A DNA stretch of 64,000 nt. Source: Nocardia sp. CY41 (lineage in GTDB: Bacteria; Actinomycetota; Actinomycetes; Mycobacteriales; Mycobacteriaceae). The first letter of the stretch is position 1, and each line of letters begins with the position of its first letter. This document shows positions 1 through 8,552 of this stretch, in pieces. The stretch is taken from the NCBI RefSeq assembly GCF_009829325.1, contig NZ_VUOS01000020.1, positions 62,001-126,000 on the forward strand, written 5' to 3'. The translations under genes were made by a program, and so were the position numbers. The notes beneath the pieces were generated by a model, which was given only the letters and a program-made list of their open reading frames with translations, was not told the origin of the DNA and did no database searches.

Positions 1-275
1 TCACCGGCTTCGAAAATCACCGGGGGGGAACGAAACTCGGCGGCGAGGCACACGGGCTGGCCCGGGTCACCCGCGGCGTCGGCAACGGTGTCGGCGACGG
101 GTTGGAGGGCGTCGTCCAGGGTTCGGTGATCGGCACCTACATGCACGGCCCGGCGCTGGCCCGCAACCCCGAACTCGCCGACTTGCTGCTGATGCGCGCC
201 CTCGGCGTCACCGAGCTGGCCCCCCTCGACCTTCCCGAGGTCGACCAGCTCCGGCGCGAGCGCCTGCGCGCCTGA
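1..275 (+). CDS. gatD: Lipid II isoglutaminyl synthase glutaminase subunit GatD (C-terminal part)
   Basis: This is the last 90 or so codons of a class I glutamine amidotransferase of the CobB/CobQ-like type; the start lies outside the window. GatD releases ammonia from glutamine for its partner MurT, which amidates the D-glutamate of lipid II in peptidoglycan synthesis. The visible segment has the GGEAHG turn and the GTYMHGP motif whose histidine is the expected catalytic His of the amidotransferase triad. The tail is a short acidic and arginine-rich helix. Gene order toward recR matches the mycobacterial murT-gatD-recR region, which is why I prefer GatD to a cobyric acid synthase. The catalytic Cys is not in the window. 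Confidence 0.85.
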   Translation, partial: TGFENHRGGTKLGGEAHGLARVTRGVGNGVGDGLEGVVQGSVIGTYMHGPALARNPELADLLLMRALGVTELAPLDLPEVDQLRRERLRA

Positions 276-449
276 TCGCGGCCGAGGGCATCTCCTCCGA
301 GCCCGGCTGGGTGCACGCGGTGGGCGCACGCGACGGCGATGATCTTCGTCGCCGAGCGGCGCCCTACCTTCGGCCGGACGCGCGAAAACGATTGCTCCGC
401 AGGTTTTATCTGCTTCCAGCCCCCGCACTCCCGGAGAGCCTCGACCTGC

Positions 450-1172
450 ATGCCATCCAAAAGTTCGCACTCCCATGACATCCGAGCGGTCGTCTTCGAT
501 TGGCGCGGCACACTCGTCTCGGAACTCTCCCCGCAGCAGTGGGCTCAGGAAGCCCTGCGGCGGGCCGGCCGCGGACACGACGACGATGCTGCCCGCGCGC
601 TCCTGTCGAAGATCCGGGCAGCCGCCGGCGAACCGAACCGTCTTCAGTCACCGCAAGGCAACACCAGCGCCGCCCGGCACAGGGAGACCTTCTACGCGGT
701 GTTCGCGGATGCCGGACTCGACACCGATCTCGCCGACGAACTTTTCGCAGTGGATTCGGATCCGGCCTACAACCATTTCGCCGCCGATGCGGCGGCCACT
801 CTCACCGCACTCGTCGAAAGGGGCTGCAAGATAGGTGTTCTCAGCAACATTCACTTCGACATCCGCCCCTGTTTCGCCGAAGCGGGGCTGTTGCCTTCGA
901 TCGAGACCTTCGTTCTGTCCAACGAGCACGGCATCCAGAAACCCGACCCCGCCATATTCCGCCTGGCGCTCGGGGAACTCGGCACCCGCGCCGAGCAAAC
1001 CCTCATGGTCGGAGACCGGCCCGCTCGCGACGGGGCGGCCGTAGCGGTGGGAATGCCGACCCTGCTCGTTCCTTCACTGACCGATCCCCGGAACTGCCGA
1101 CTGCATCTCGTCACGAACGCCGTCGGTGCGGGTTCGCAACCACCGGCCCGGAAGCATGGCGCTGCGGTATAG
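450..1172 (+). CDS. HAD-superfamily hydrolase with an altered motif I
   Basis: A protein of 240 residues with the HAD fold: motif I FDWRGT near residue 16, motif II LSN, motif III lysine in IQKPDP, and motif IV GDRPARD. The order and spacing fit small-molecule phosphatases with a helical cap between motifs I and II. The nucleophile Asp17 is present, but the residue two positions on, normally Asp acting as general acid/base, is Arg19. This suggests a non-phosphatase or specialised activity; haloacid dehalogenases and phosphonatases also lack that Asp. I chose the ATG at 450 because motif I then starts at the usual distance. An in-frame start at 339 would add 37 residues of low-quality sequence. 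Substrate unknown. Confidence 0.8.
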   Translation: MPSKSSHSHDIRAVVFDWRGTLVSELSPQQWAQEALRRAGRGHDDDAARALLSKIRAAAGEPNRLQSPQGNTSAARHRETFYAVFADAGLDTDLADELFAVDSDPAYNHFAADAAATLTALVERGCKIGVLSNIHFDIRPCFAEAGLLPSIETFVLSNEHGIQKPDPAIFRLALGELGTRAEQTLMVGDRPARDGAAVAVGMPTLLVPSLTDPRNCRLHLVTNAVGAGSQPPARKHGAAV

Positions 1173-1187
1173 GGCGGTATCGAATGG

Positions 1188-2090
1188 TCATACCTCGGTG
1201 ACGTCGACGGAGACGGTGATCGTGCTGTCCTTCGCATCGGTGTAGATGATGCCGCGCAGCGGGGGGACGTCGGCGTAGTCCCGGCCCCAGGCGGTGATGA
1301 TGTATCGCTCGTCGCCGAACTGGTCGTTGGTGGGGTCGAGGTCGATCCATCGACCGGTGCGATCGTGTCCGTCCGCCCCGGGCACCCACACGGCCGCCCA
1401 GGCGTGGGTGGCGTCGGCGCCGACCATCCGCTCCTTGCCCGGCGGCGGATCGGTGGCCAGGTAACCGGACACGTACCTGGCCGCGAGACCGTGCGAGCGC
1501 AGACACGCGACAGCCAGGCGGGCGAAATCCTGACAGACGCCTGCGCGTGCCGCGAACACGTCGGCCACCCGGGTGGACACCGTCGTGGCGCCGGACCGGT
1601 AGGCGAAATCGGTGTGGACGCGCGTGTTCAGCTCACCCACCGCATCCAGCAGCGGTCGGCCCGGCAGGAGGGATTCGGCCGTGTAGGCCACGATCTCCGA
1701 CGTGATCTCCGGTGGCTGCAGATCGAGGGCGAACTCCACGGCCAACGGTTCGGTCGCGCTGCTCGGACGCGCTTTCTCCCACGGCTCGGCGGCCGCTGTG
1801 CAGCTGCCGCGAGCCGAGGTGTCGACCTCGACCAGCGAGTCGCCGAGGACCGTCAGCGCGCGGTGCTCGGTGGTGACGTGGAAATAGGAGGTGATGTTGC
1901 CGTAGACGTCGGCGCCGACCGATCGATCCGAAGGAGCGGGGTCGATCCGGATGTGGTGGGTGAGTAGTCGCTGGCCGGGTAGGTCGCGCGGCGTCAGATA
2001 GGCGCGCCCGTAGGAGTTGGTGACCTCCCTCGAGTACGAGTATGCGGTGCGGTGCGCTACCCGATAGCGCCGCACCGGGGGGCCGGTCAT
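1188..2090 (-). CDS. Transglutaminase-like cysteine peptidase family protein
   Basis: The 300-residue product has the bacterial transglutaminase N-terminal region (about residues 8-90) and the transglutaminase core (about 150-260). The triad is visible: Cys186 in RAGVCQDFA, His229 in GADATHAW, and an Asp in WIDLDPTND near residue 250. Such proteins are predicted peptidases or amide-bond forming enzymes, and no natural substrate is firmly known. The start overlaps the stop of the upstream ATP-grasp/alpha-E gene by four bases (ATGA), so the two are translationally coupled. The same pairing occurs in M. tuberculosis (Rv2567-Rv2569c neighbourhood) and has been proposed on comparative grounds to be a peptide-tagging system. 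No signal peptide, so probably cytosolic. Confidence 0.9.
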   Translation of the reverse strand: MTGPPVRRYRVAHRTAYSYSREVTNSYGRAYLTPRDLPGQRLLTHHIRIDPAPSDRSVGADVYGNITSYFHVTTEHRALTVLGDSLVEVDTSARGSCTAAAEPWEKARPSSATEPLAVEFALDLQPPEITSEIVAYTAESLLPGRPLLDAVGELNTRVHTDFAYRSGATTVSTRVADVFAARAGVCQDFARLAVACLRSHGLAARYVSGYLATDPPPGKERMVGADATHAWAAVWVPGADGHDRTGRWIDLDPTNDQFGDERYIITAWGRDYADVPPLRGIIYTDAKDSTITVSVDVTEV

Positions 2091-4864
2091 CCGACGACCT
2101 GCGCGCTACCCCACAGCGGTTGGATGCCGACCGGCACCGACAGCGTGGTGGTCTCGAAGGAATCGGACACTTTGCGCAGGCGCACGTGCACACCCTCCAG
2201 CAACTCCGCCAGTTCGGTGCGCCGGTCGTCCGCGTCGGTGACCGCCAAGTCGTCGGGGTCCAGACGGCGCAGCATGCGGCGCGCGTCCGCGAGCAGCCGC
2301 TGCGGGCGGGAGGATCCGGACGCGCCGGGCAGTGCGTGGAAAGCACTGTGCAACCGGTCGAGCTGATAGGCCAGCGAGCGCGGATTGGCGGTGTCGAACA
2401 GGAGGAGTTCGGCGACGTCCGCCGTCCGGACCGATTCCTGGTGCCGCCGCCGATAACTCACCGAGGACTCGGTGGCCCGCAGCACCCATCCGGTGACCTC
2501 CCGCTCGGTCTGCTCCGGATACCGCTGGGTGAGCGCGGCCGACAGCAACGCGGTGAGGGCGAGACCGCGCTCGATCCGCTTGCCGATGTCTCTGACGTAC
2601 CACCCGGTGTCCCGGATCAGCGACTCACCGTCGATGCCGGACAGCGCGAGCAATCCGGCCAGACTGCGCGCGTGCACCTCCGAGAGCTCCGCCTCCCGGT
2701 CGCCCGCCGCCACCGGATAGCCCGCCAGCGCACGGTCGACCGCGCCCAGGATCATCCAGGTGTCCACCGACAGCTGGTCACGCACGGCACGCGCGGCGTT
2801 GCCGTAGCGGTCGATCGCGAAGGCCAGCGAACCGGGCAGCTCCCGGTCGATCGTCAGCGCGACGAGATAGTCGTGGTCCGAACGGGAATCGCCGGGCACC
2901 CGGTGCGCCTCAGGAGTGATGACCGGTGCCGCGCCTGCCGTACCGGCGCCGTCCGGTGGTTCTGCGACGGCCTCCACACCGGCCGTGATCGGTTTTTCCA
3001 CACCGGCGTGGGCCACGGCTTCGTTCCGGGACACTGCGGCACTGCGCTCCGTCTGCGCCGAATCGACACCGGACAGCCCCTCGGTCGGAGCGGCGGTGGC
3101 GGTGGCCCGGCCGAGGGCGGCCATGAGGATCGGCAGCGCCTCGGCGCCTTCCAGCCAAGGGCGATAGCGGAACTCCTGGTAACGCTCGTGGGTGGCGATC
3201 AGGAGACGGGCCGTGTCCTCCGCGCGCTCCCCGTAGCGACCCATCCAGAACAGGTCGTTGAGCACACGAGGGGAGCTGATCGGTTCCACGATCGGCGCGG
3301 TGCGCCGTTCGCGGGACGGCTCGGTGCTGATCGCGGCGGCGGTCGTCGGCGCGGCCCGCACCCAGATGTCTTTGGCGGCCACCGTGCGTGCGGCACGGTC
3401 GGCAGTGCGCTGACGCAGTTGGCCGAGGCCACCGGACAGCACGGTATAGCCGCCCCGGTGGGCGAGGGAGAACAAGCGCATACCGACCGGAGCCGCACCG
3501 AGGTTCTCGTGATCGCGGATCGCGGGCGCCACGGAGAACTGGGCCGGTTCCCGGCCCACCCACTGCCATCCGTGCGCCTCGATCCTCGCCTTCGTCTCCG
3601 CGCGCTGGTCCCGGCTCAGCTCGGGCCCGACCAGCATGGTCCCGTCGACCGCGGAGCGCAGGATCAGCTTGTCCAAGTGGGCGATCAGATGCTTGCGCTC
3701 CTGCTCGCGACCGCCCCAGTACGACGGCGCGCTCTCCAGCAGCAAGTCCTCGCCGAGCAGCGCCCGCGAGAGAGCGGGCAGGAAACCGGCCAGCGCGGGA
3801 TTCTCCAGCAGTCCGCTGCCCAAGGTGTTCACCACCGTCACCGCGCCGCGCCGCAGCACTTCGACCAGACCGACCACACCCAGGCGCGAATCCGGCCGCA
3901 GATCGAGCGGATCGGACAACTCGGCGTCCACCCGGCGCAGCACCACGTCCACCCGTTTCAGCGTGCCGAGCGACCGCATCCACAGCGCGCCGTCGCGCAC
4001 CACCAGATCCGCGCTCTCCACCAGCGGAAAGCCGAGCGTGGAGGCGAGATAGGCCTGATCGAACGCGGTCTCGGAATGCACTCCCGGGCTGAGCACCACG
4101 ACCACCGGCTCGTCGTCGTCGGTCGGCGCCGATTCGATCAGCATCAGGCGCATCGCCCGGGCGAACGGCGTCAGTGGACGTGGATTGGCGTGCTCGAACG
4201 ACTCCGGGATGGCGGTCGCCACGACCCTGCGGTCCGCCAGCGCGTATCCCGCGCCGGAAGGCGCTTGCGTCCAGTCCGCGAGCACCCGGAACCGGCCGTC
4301 GGCCCAACGGCTGAGATCGCAGGCGTGCAGGAAGAGCTGATGCCGCCCCGGCACGGTGATGCCGTGCGCGGCCCGGACGTAGCCACGGTGGCCGAACACG
4401 GCCTCCGGCGCCAGCAGCCCCGACCCGAGCGTCCTGCGCGGCCCGTAGACATCGGTGAGCACCTCGTCGAGTACTCGGGAGCGCTGTTCCAGCCCGGCCT
4501 CCAGCCGGGTCCAGTCGTCCGCGGCCACCAGCAGGGGAATCGGATCGAGGCGCCAGGGCGCCGTGGCGTCGGCCGAGGCGCCGACCTCGTGGTAGGCGAT
4601 CCCGTCGTCATCGATCAACCGGCGCACCCGGCTGTCCAGCCTGCGCAGCCCGTCCCCGCCGAGCCGGGCGAAGTCGGCCGACAGCTCCGACCAGGTCCGG
4701 CGCACCGTGCCGTCGACGTCGACCAGTTCGTCGTAGTAGCCCGTCAGGGGCGCGCCGCATTCGTCGTAGGCGGCCGTCTCGGCGCCCTCCGAGCGGTAGC
4801 GCGTGAACTGTTCTCGCACAACGACGCCGGGGACGGTCTCCCGCCGCTCCTCGCGCAACGTCAC
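2087..4864 (-). CDS. Circularly permuted ATP-grasp / alpha-E domain fusion protein
   Basis: A 925-residue fusion. The first half is a circularly permuted ATP-grasp domain (DUF404/407 type), seen in the YDELVD start region and in conserved segments such as YGPRRTL, FLHACDLSR, VVLSPG and LGSGLLENPA. The second half is an alpha-E domain (DUF403 type): all-helical, beginning near SSPRVLNDLFWMGRYGERAEDTARLL. A Thr/Ala/Gly-rich stretch in the alpha-E half reads as a lineage-specific insertion. ATP-grasp enzymes of this group are predicted to form amide or peptide bonds. Here the partner is the overlapping transglutaminase gene. In many actinobacteria the two halves are separate genes or the same fusion. 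Substrate unknown. The start is the first ATG of the frame, and the domain begins soon after it. Confidence 0.88.
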   Translation of the reverse strand: MTLREERRETVPGVVVREQFTRYRSEGAETAAYDECGAPLTGYYDELVDVDGTVRRTWSELSADFARLGGDGLRRLDSRVRRLIDDDGIAYHEVGASADATAPWRLDPIPLLVAADDWTRLEAGLEQRSRVLDEVLTDVYGPRRTLGSGLLAPEAVFGHRGYVRAAHGITVPGRHQLFLHACDLSRWADGRFRVLADWTQAPSGAGYALADRRVVATAIPESFEHANPRPLTPFARAMRLMLIESAPTDDDEPVVVVLSPGVHSETAFDQAYLASTLGFPLVESADLVVRDGALWMRSLGTLKRVDVVLRRVDAELSDPLDLRPDSRLGVVGLVEVLRRGAVTVVNTLGSGLLENPALAGFLPALSRALLGEDLLLESAPSYWGGREQERKHLIAHLDKLILRSAVDGTMLVGPELSRDQRAETKARIEAHGWQWVGREPAQFSVAPAIRDHENLGAAPVGMRLFSLAHRGGYTVLSGGLGQLRQRTADRAARTVAAKDIWVRAAPTTAAAISTEPSRERRTAPIVEPISSPRVLNDLFWMGRYGERAEDTARLLIATHERYQEFRYRPWLEGAEALPILMAALGRATATAAPTEGLSGVDSAQTERSAAVSRNEAVAHAGVEKPITAGVEAVAEPPDGAGTAGAAPVITPEAHRVPGDSRSDHDYLVALTIDRELPGSLAFAIDRYGNAARAVRDQLSVDTWMILGAVDRALAGYPVAAGDREAELSEVHARSLAGLLALSGIDGESLIRDTGWYVRDIGKRIERGLALTALLSAALTQRYPEQTEREVTGWVLRATESSVSYRRRHQESVRTADVAELLLFDTANPRSLAYQLDRLHSAFHALPGASGSSRPQRLLADARRMLRRLDPDDLAVTDADDRRTELAELLEGVHVRLRKVSDSFETTTLSVPVGIQPLWGSAQVVG

Positions 4865-5159
4865 CGCGCCGACCTCGCTTCCGCCGCGTCCTTGCCCAAT
4901 GGTCGCCGAGTGCTCTCCGGACAGTTCCTACCCGGACTGTTCGACTGTGCCGGATGCCATCAGCCATTGGGGTGTGTGGCCATTTTCGCACGTAGCAGTG
5001 CCGATATCGGCGAAACTCCTGGACACATCCGCAGTCATAATCTCCAGTTGCCACATAGTTGCCCACATATCACACACGCGACACGCGGGTCAGATCCCAC
5101 CGCGACGGCCGGGCCGGTGGTATCACCGAACCACGACAACGATCTCGTCAGGAGGTCAT

Positions 5160-5366
5160 ATGCGTACAACCGATTGCTCATCGTGCGACTCCGCGTTCGA
5201 CCACTGCCACGGAACCCTGATCGTGCACGCGAGCCGGATCGCCGAATGCACCGACGAACACTGCCTGGAACTCAGCCATGCCCGGCACGCCTTCGTCCTC
5301 GATTGCCGAGACCTCGCGGGTGGCTGCCGGTGCACCGAGGAAGACACGGTTCGCCGCCGCGCCTGA
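5160..5366 (+). CDS. Small cysteine- and histidine-rich protein (68 aa)
   Basis: A 68-residue protein with a strong ribosome binding site (AGGAGG five bases before the ATG). Eight cysteines at residues 6, 9, 16, 30, 35, 49, 56 and 58, plus histidines at 15, 17, 23, 34, 40 and 43, suggest metal or zinc-ribbon-like binding; CxxC and CxC pairs sit near both ends. There is no signal peptide and no membrane segment. It is divergent from the ATP-grasp/transglutaminase operon across 295 bases with no other gene, so the two units may share a control region. I do not recognise a named family. A metal-binding accessory protein or a substrate of the neighbouring enzymes are both possible, but this is inference from position only. 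Confidence 0.75.
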   Translation: MRTTDCSSCDSAFDHCHGTLIVHASRIAECTDEHCLELSHARHAFVLDCRDLAGGCRCTEEDTVRRRA

Positions 5367-5388
5367 GCGGTTCCGTACCCTGGCCCGA

Positions 5389-6033
5389 GTGAGTTATGAC
5401 CACGTGTTGCTGCCATCCGGTGTCGCGTCGTCGATCGCGGAGGTCGACGCCTACCTGAGCACCCAGCAGGGCGTCCCGGAGTCGGGGGCGGTCGCGCAGA
5501 TCGCGGCCGAACTGAACAGACGCAACGCGGAACTGCCCGAGGAAGACAGCTTTCTCAGTACCGTCCCGGTCGGCGGGGCGGCCACCGGCGCGGTGCTGCA
5601 CGTGCCGTGTCCCTACGACGCGATCGGCTTCGTCCGCCACTTGCTGTTCGAACTCGCCACACCACTGGATTACGCCGTCTACGACCCGCAGCTGGCCTGG
5701 CTGATCGATCCCGCCGGGCGTGTCGAGGCCCTCGTCACCCACGGCGGCGCGGGCGAGTTCCCGTACCTGACCGAAGCGCTTGTCCATCAGTGGGTTCCGG
5801 AGCTGAGCGCGCCGAACCCGTATCTCGTCGTCGAACGCGGCGAGCAGTTCTACATCCAGACCTATCGCGGGAACACCGGCGCGTACACCGTGGAATACCG
5901 GGACGGCTCATCCGAGAAGCATTTCGGCACCACCGTCTCCGACCCCGCCACGGTGGCCGCCCTCATCTGGGGCTGGGCCAACGACGACCGCAGTCGCTTC
6001 CCTGGCCTGCCCTGGACCCGCGTCGACCTCTGA
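5389..6033 (+). CDS. Hypothetical protein (214 aa)
   Basis: An acidic soluble protein of about 214 residues starting at a GTG (MSYDHVLLPSG). A longer reading to an ATG at 5278 would overlap the upstream Cys-rich gene by almost 90 bases, so I reject it. I do not recognise the family. The protein has a mixed alpha/beta look, with a segment around PYDAIGFVRHLLFEL, and ends with a Trp-rich helix (LIWGWANDD) and the motif PGLPWTRVDL. No signal peptide or membrane helix. It lies 22 bases after the Cys-rich gene in the same direction, so co-transcription is likely. Confidence 0.75.
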   Translation: MSYDHVLLPSGVASSIAEVDAYLSTQQGVPESGAVAQIAAELNRRNAELPEEDSFLSTVPVGGAATGAVLHVPCPYDAIGFVRHLLFELATPLDYAVYDPQLAWLIDPAGRVEALVTHGGAGEFPYLTEALVHQWVPELSAPNPYLVVERGEQFYIQTYRGNTGAYTVEYRDGSSEKHFGTTVSDPATVAALIWGWANDDRSRFPGLPWTRVDL

Positions 6034-6039
6034 ACCCGG

Positions 6040-6657
6040 TCACTGGTTCTGGGCGGCCAACCGGCCGGCCAGCGCGAGGAACGAGGCGCCGAAGACCCGG
6101 CGCGTCCAGGTCAGCACGGCGGGCCGGTGCACGACTTGGTCCCGCACGGCGGCGGCGCACATGCCGTACACCGCGAACACCACCAAGGTGGCGAGCATGA
6201 AGATGCCGCTCAACGCGAGCATGCGCGCCAGGGCATTCGGCGCCGTGCTGGGGACGAACTGCGGCAGGAATGCGAAGAAGAAGATGGTCAGCTTGGGATT
6301 GAGGAGATTGAGCAGGACCGCCGAGGTGATCACTTGCCGCGCCGAGGGCGCGGTGCGCCGGTCCTGCTCCGGCACGGCGAGCGCGCCTTTGTCGCGGAAT
6401 GTGCTCCAGGCCATGTACAACAGATAGGCGACGCCGAGGTACTTCAGCGTCTGGAACGCGACCGCGCTGGCATTCAGCAGCGCGGCCAGACCCGTGATCG
6501 CCGCGACCAGGTGCGGGACGGTGCCGAGCGTACAGCCGAAGGCCGCGATCACCGCGGCTCGCACGCCGCGGGACAGTCCGGCCGCCAGTGTGAACAGCAC
6601 CCCGGTACCAGGGGTCGCGACGATGACGAGCGTCGTCAGCACGAATTCGATGCTCAT
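6040..6657 (-). CDS. LysE family amino-acid/metabolite exporter
   Basis: A 205-residue inner-membrane protein with about six hydrophobic helices. The LysE/RhtB signature is present: a short N-terminal helix containing ATPGTGVLFTL, then the loop helix with LLNLLNPKLTIFFFAFLPQF (Asn-Pro-Lys-based family motif). Members export amino acids or related small molecules by proton antiport. The ATG at 6657 puts the first helix at the N terminus as in the family; the frame stays open upstream to 7128, but that stretch lies opposite recR and is a shadow. Substrate cannot be read from sequence. It ends seven bases from the convergent hypothetical gene. Confidence 0.88.
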   Translation of the reverse strand: MSIEFVLTTLVIVATPGTGVLFTLAAGLSRGVRAAVIAAFGCTLGTVPHLVAAITGLAALLNASAVAFQTLKYLGVAYLLYMAWSTFRDKGALAVPEQDRRTAPSARQVITSAVLLNLLNPKLTIFFFAFLPQFVPSTAPNALARMLALSGIFMLATLVVFAVYGMCAAAVRDQVVHRPAVLTWTRRVFGASFLALAGRLAAQNQ

Positions 6658-6719
6658 CCCCCACACGGTAACCCACGCCCGGCGGGCGCAATCGCGCTCG
6701 CGGTAGGAGTTCTCGCCGG

Positions 6720-7328
6720 TTAGAGCGCGCGCCGCCCCGACAGCGCGCGGCCGAGGGTCAGCTCGTCGGCGAACTCCAGGTCGCCACCCATCGGCAGGCC
6801 CGAGGCCAGCCTGGTCACGCTCAGTCCGGGAAAGTCGCGCAGCATCCGGACCAGGTAGGTGGCGGTGGCCTCGCCCTCGGTGTTCGGGTCGGTCGCGATG
6901 ATCACCTCGCTGACGTCGACGCCGTCCTCCTGATTCCCGATGCGCGCCAGCAGTTCCCGGATGCGCAATTGATCGGGACCGATCCCGCTGAGCGGGTCGA
7001 GCGCGCCGCCGAGCACGTGGTAGCGACCGCGGAACTCCCGGGTGCGCTCGATCGCCTGCACATCCTTGGGTTCTTCGACCACGCAGATCATGGTCCGGTC
7101 CCGGCGCGGGTCGGCGCAGATGCGGCACAGCTCACCGTCGGAGACCGTCCCGCACGTGACGCAGAACTGCACACCGTCGCGCACCTTCTGCAGCGCGGCC
7201 TGCAACCGGTCGATCTCCGGCGGCTCCACCTGCAGCAAGTGGAAGGCGATGCGCTGCGCGCTCTTCGGACCGACGCCGGGCAGCTTGCCCAACTCGTCGA
7301 TCAGATCCTGGACCGGACCCTCGTACAC
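6720..7328 (-). CDS. recR: Recombination protein RecR
   Basis: RecR is a 202-residue ring-forming protein that works with RecO and RecF to load RecA at gaps. The order of elements is complete: N-terminal helix-hairpin-helix (LGKLPGVGPKSAQRIAFHLL), a four-cysteine zinc finger beginning FCVTCGTVSD, the TOPRIM segment with EEPKDVQAIERT and IATDPNTEGEATA, and a Walker-like C-terminal region. Length is normal for the family (about 200). It lies 13 bases downstream of the YbaB-type gene on the same strand, an arrangement conserved across bacteria (dnaX-ybaB-recR). Here dnaX is separated from the pair by about 15 kb. Confidence 0.97.
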   Translation of the reverse strand: MYEGPVQDLIDELGKLPGVGPKSAQRIAFHLLQVEPPEIDRLQAALQKVRDGVQFCVTCGTVSDGELCRICADPRRDRTMICVVEEPKDVQAIERTREFRGRYHVLGGALDPLSGIGPDQLRIRELLARIGNQEDGVDVSEVIIATDPNTEGEATATYLVRMLRDFPGLSVTRLASGLPMGGDLEFADELTLGRALSGRRAL

Positions 7329-7341
7329 TCGCTGCCTCGGC

Positions 7342-7674
7342 TCAGAAACCGGGCAGCGAACCGCCGCCGAGGCCGCCGGACAGCGGTCCGAGCCGTTCCG
7401 CGGCGACGCGCTGCGCGTTGGTCATCGCGTCGTTGACCGCGCCGATGACCAGGTCCTGCAAGGTCTCGACGTCGTCGGGATCCACAGCCTTCGGATCGAT
7501 GGTCAGCGACAACACCTCGCCGCTGGCCTTGATGGTGACCTTGACCAGGCCACCGCCCGCCTCGCCCTCCACCTCGGTCGCCGCGATCTCGGCCTGGGCT
7601 TCCATCACCGCCTGCTGCATCTGCTGCGCCTGGGCGAGCAACTGTTGCATGTCGAACTGGCCACCTGGCTGCAC
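7342..7674 (-). CDS. YbaB/EbfC family nucleoid-associated protein
   Basis: A 110-residue DNA-binding protein of the YbaB/EbfC family, homodimeric nucleoid-associated proteins. It begins with a Gln-rich helix (MQQLLAQAQQMQQAVM), followed by the conserved GEAGGGLVKV strand and IDPKAVDPDDVETLQDL segment, and ends in a Gly-rich tail. I chose the GTG start at 7674, which gives MQPGGQFDMQQLL, close to the mycobacterial orthologue's start; GAGAGGA lies just upstream. A longer in-frame start at 7887 would overlap the divergent secreted-protein gene and is unlikely. Operon with recR. Confidence 0.92.
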   Translation of the reverse strand: MQPGGQFDMQQLLAQAQQMQQAVMEAQAEIAATEVEGEAGGGLVKVTIKASGEVLSLTIDPKAVDPDDVETLQDLVIGAVNDAMTNAQRVAAERLGPLSGGLGGGSLPGF

Positions 7675-7868
7675 GGGAGGGTCCTCTCTGGAGAAGGTGT
7701 CACCGGCCAGCCTAGTCCTGCCACACCGTGTCCCGAGCGCGGCCCGACGGTCGGCGATCACCATGGCGCATGGTGGATAACAGGTTGGGTAGTTCCGGTG
7801 GAGACCGACCGAGATCCCCTTACCATCGACACCGGATCGGCGACCGGTGTGCAAATCTGGAGACAAAG

Positions 7869-8501
7869 ATGATCGCAGTTCGTGCACGTTTCCTGAGCAG
7901 TCTGGTGCTCACGATCGGTGTTCCCAGCATCTTTCTCGGCGTCGCGGGTCCCGCGGCGTCGGCGGACACGGAGATCATCGATGCGACCGAGGTGATCGAC
8001 GTCCAAGAGGGCGTCGAGGTCGAACCGACCCCGGCGGTAGCAGACTACGGCGGCGGGTGCGTGCTCTACCCCGACGACAAGGCCGCGACGCTCGATTCGC
8101 TGCGCTTCCGGTGCTCGGCCGAACAACAGGACGCCATCTTCCGCGCCGCGCCGCTCGGCGCCGTGCCGACCGGTGTGAAGTCGGGCTGGGTCACTCGCCC
8201 GCCGGTCATGCAGGCCGTCGCGCCTCCGCTGTGGATCGGCAAGACCTTCTACACCGGCCCGGACGGCGGCTACCTGATGAACCGCCTCACCGGCGCCGGC
8301 ATCGAGGGCTGGCGTGCCGACGTGTTCGCGGCGCCTGCCCTGACCGATGGACAGCCGGCCTGGGCGCTCGATTACACGCCGTCGCCGACGCCGCCGGTCT
8401 ACGACGAGATCCGGGAGGTCACCCCCGGGGTGTGGTTCGGCTACTCGTGGTGGCGCGGCGCCTTCCAGACCACCCTGCTGTTGACCTTCGCACTCGCCTG
8501 A
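7869..8501 (+). CDS. Secreted hypothetical protein (210 aa)
   Basis: The N terminus (MIAVRARFLSSLVLTIGVPS) is a typical Sec signal peptide: two arginines, a hydrophobic core, and a likely cleavage after AASA. The mature part is about 178 residues, with two cysteines (in GGGCVLY and FRCSAEQ) that could form a disulfide. It is rich in Trp, Tyr and Pro toward the C terminus (VWFGYSWWRG). I do not recognise the family. It probably resides outside the membrane in the cell envelope. Divergent from the ybaB-recR operon. It ends 15 bases before the MerR-type promoter of the next gene. Confidence 0.75.
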   Translation: MIAVRARFLSSLVLTIGVPSIFLGVAGPAASADTEIIDATEVIDVQEGVEVEPTPAVADYGGGCVLYPDDKAATLDSLRFRCSAEQQDAIFRAAPLGAVPTGVKSGWVTRPPVMQAVAPPLWIGKTFYTGPDGGYLMNRLTGAGIEGWRADVFAAPALTDGQPAWALDYTPSPTPPVYDEIREVTPGVWFGYSWWRGAFQTTLLLTFALA

Positions 8502-8515
8502 ACGTCGGGTGTCGT

Positions 8516-8552
8516 TTGACCCTCCCGCCACTGGAGGGTGTTGGCTGATGCC
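8516..8552 (+). promoter_or_regulatory. MerR-type promoter/operator with 19-bp spacer, leaderless start
   Basis: A -35 box TTGACC (8516-8521) and a -10-like TTGGCT (8541-8546) are separated by 19 bases, the overlong spacing typical of MerR-regulated promoters. Within the spacer lies a perfect inverted repeat, ACCCTCC / GGAGGGT (8519-8525 and 8533-8539), seven bases apart. The regulator's ATG follows seven bases after the -10, so the transcript is probably leaderless. This implies that the MerR protein downstream controls its own promoter. Confidence 0.8.

Noticed and set aside
1..275. Cobyric acid synthase (CobQ) instead of GatD
   Set aside because: The C-terminal segment is short and ends right after the His motif, and the gene order toward recR matches the mycobacterial gatD locus.
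2042..5392. Very long open frame on the plus strand opposite the ATP-grasp/transglutaminase genes
   Set aside because: It is antisense to two genes with clear domain motifs. Its composition (Arg/Gln/Gly/His-rich, no motifs) is typical of a shadow frame in GC-rich DNA. The same applies to long frames opposite fadB (18558-20990), peptidase (31613-33373) and dnaX (22587-24152).
6658..7128. Longer LysE frame overlapping recR
   Set aside because: The extra 157 codons run opposite phase to recR on the same strand and precede the normal first membrane helix. The ATG at 6657 gives the family length.
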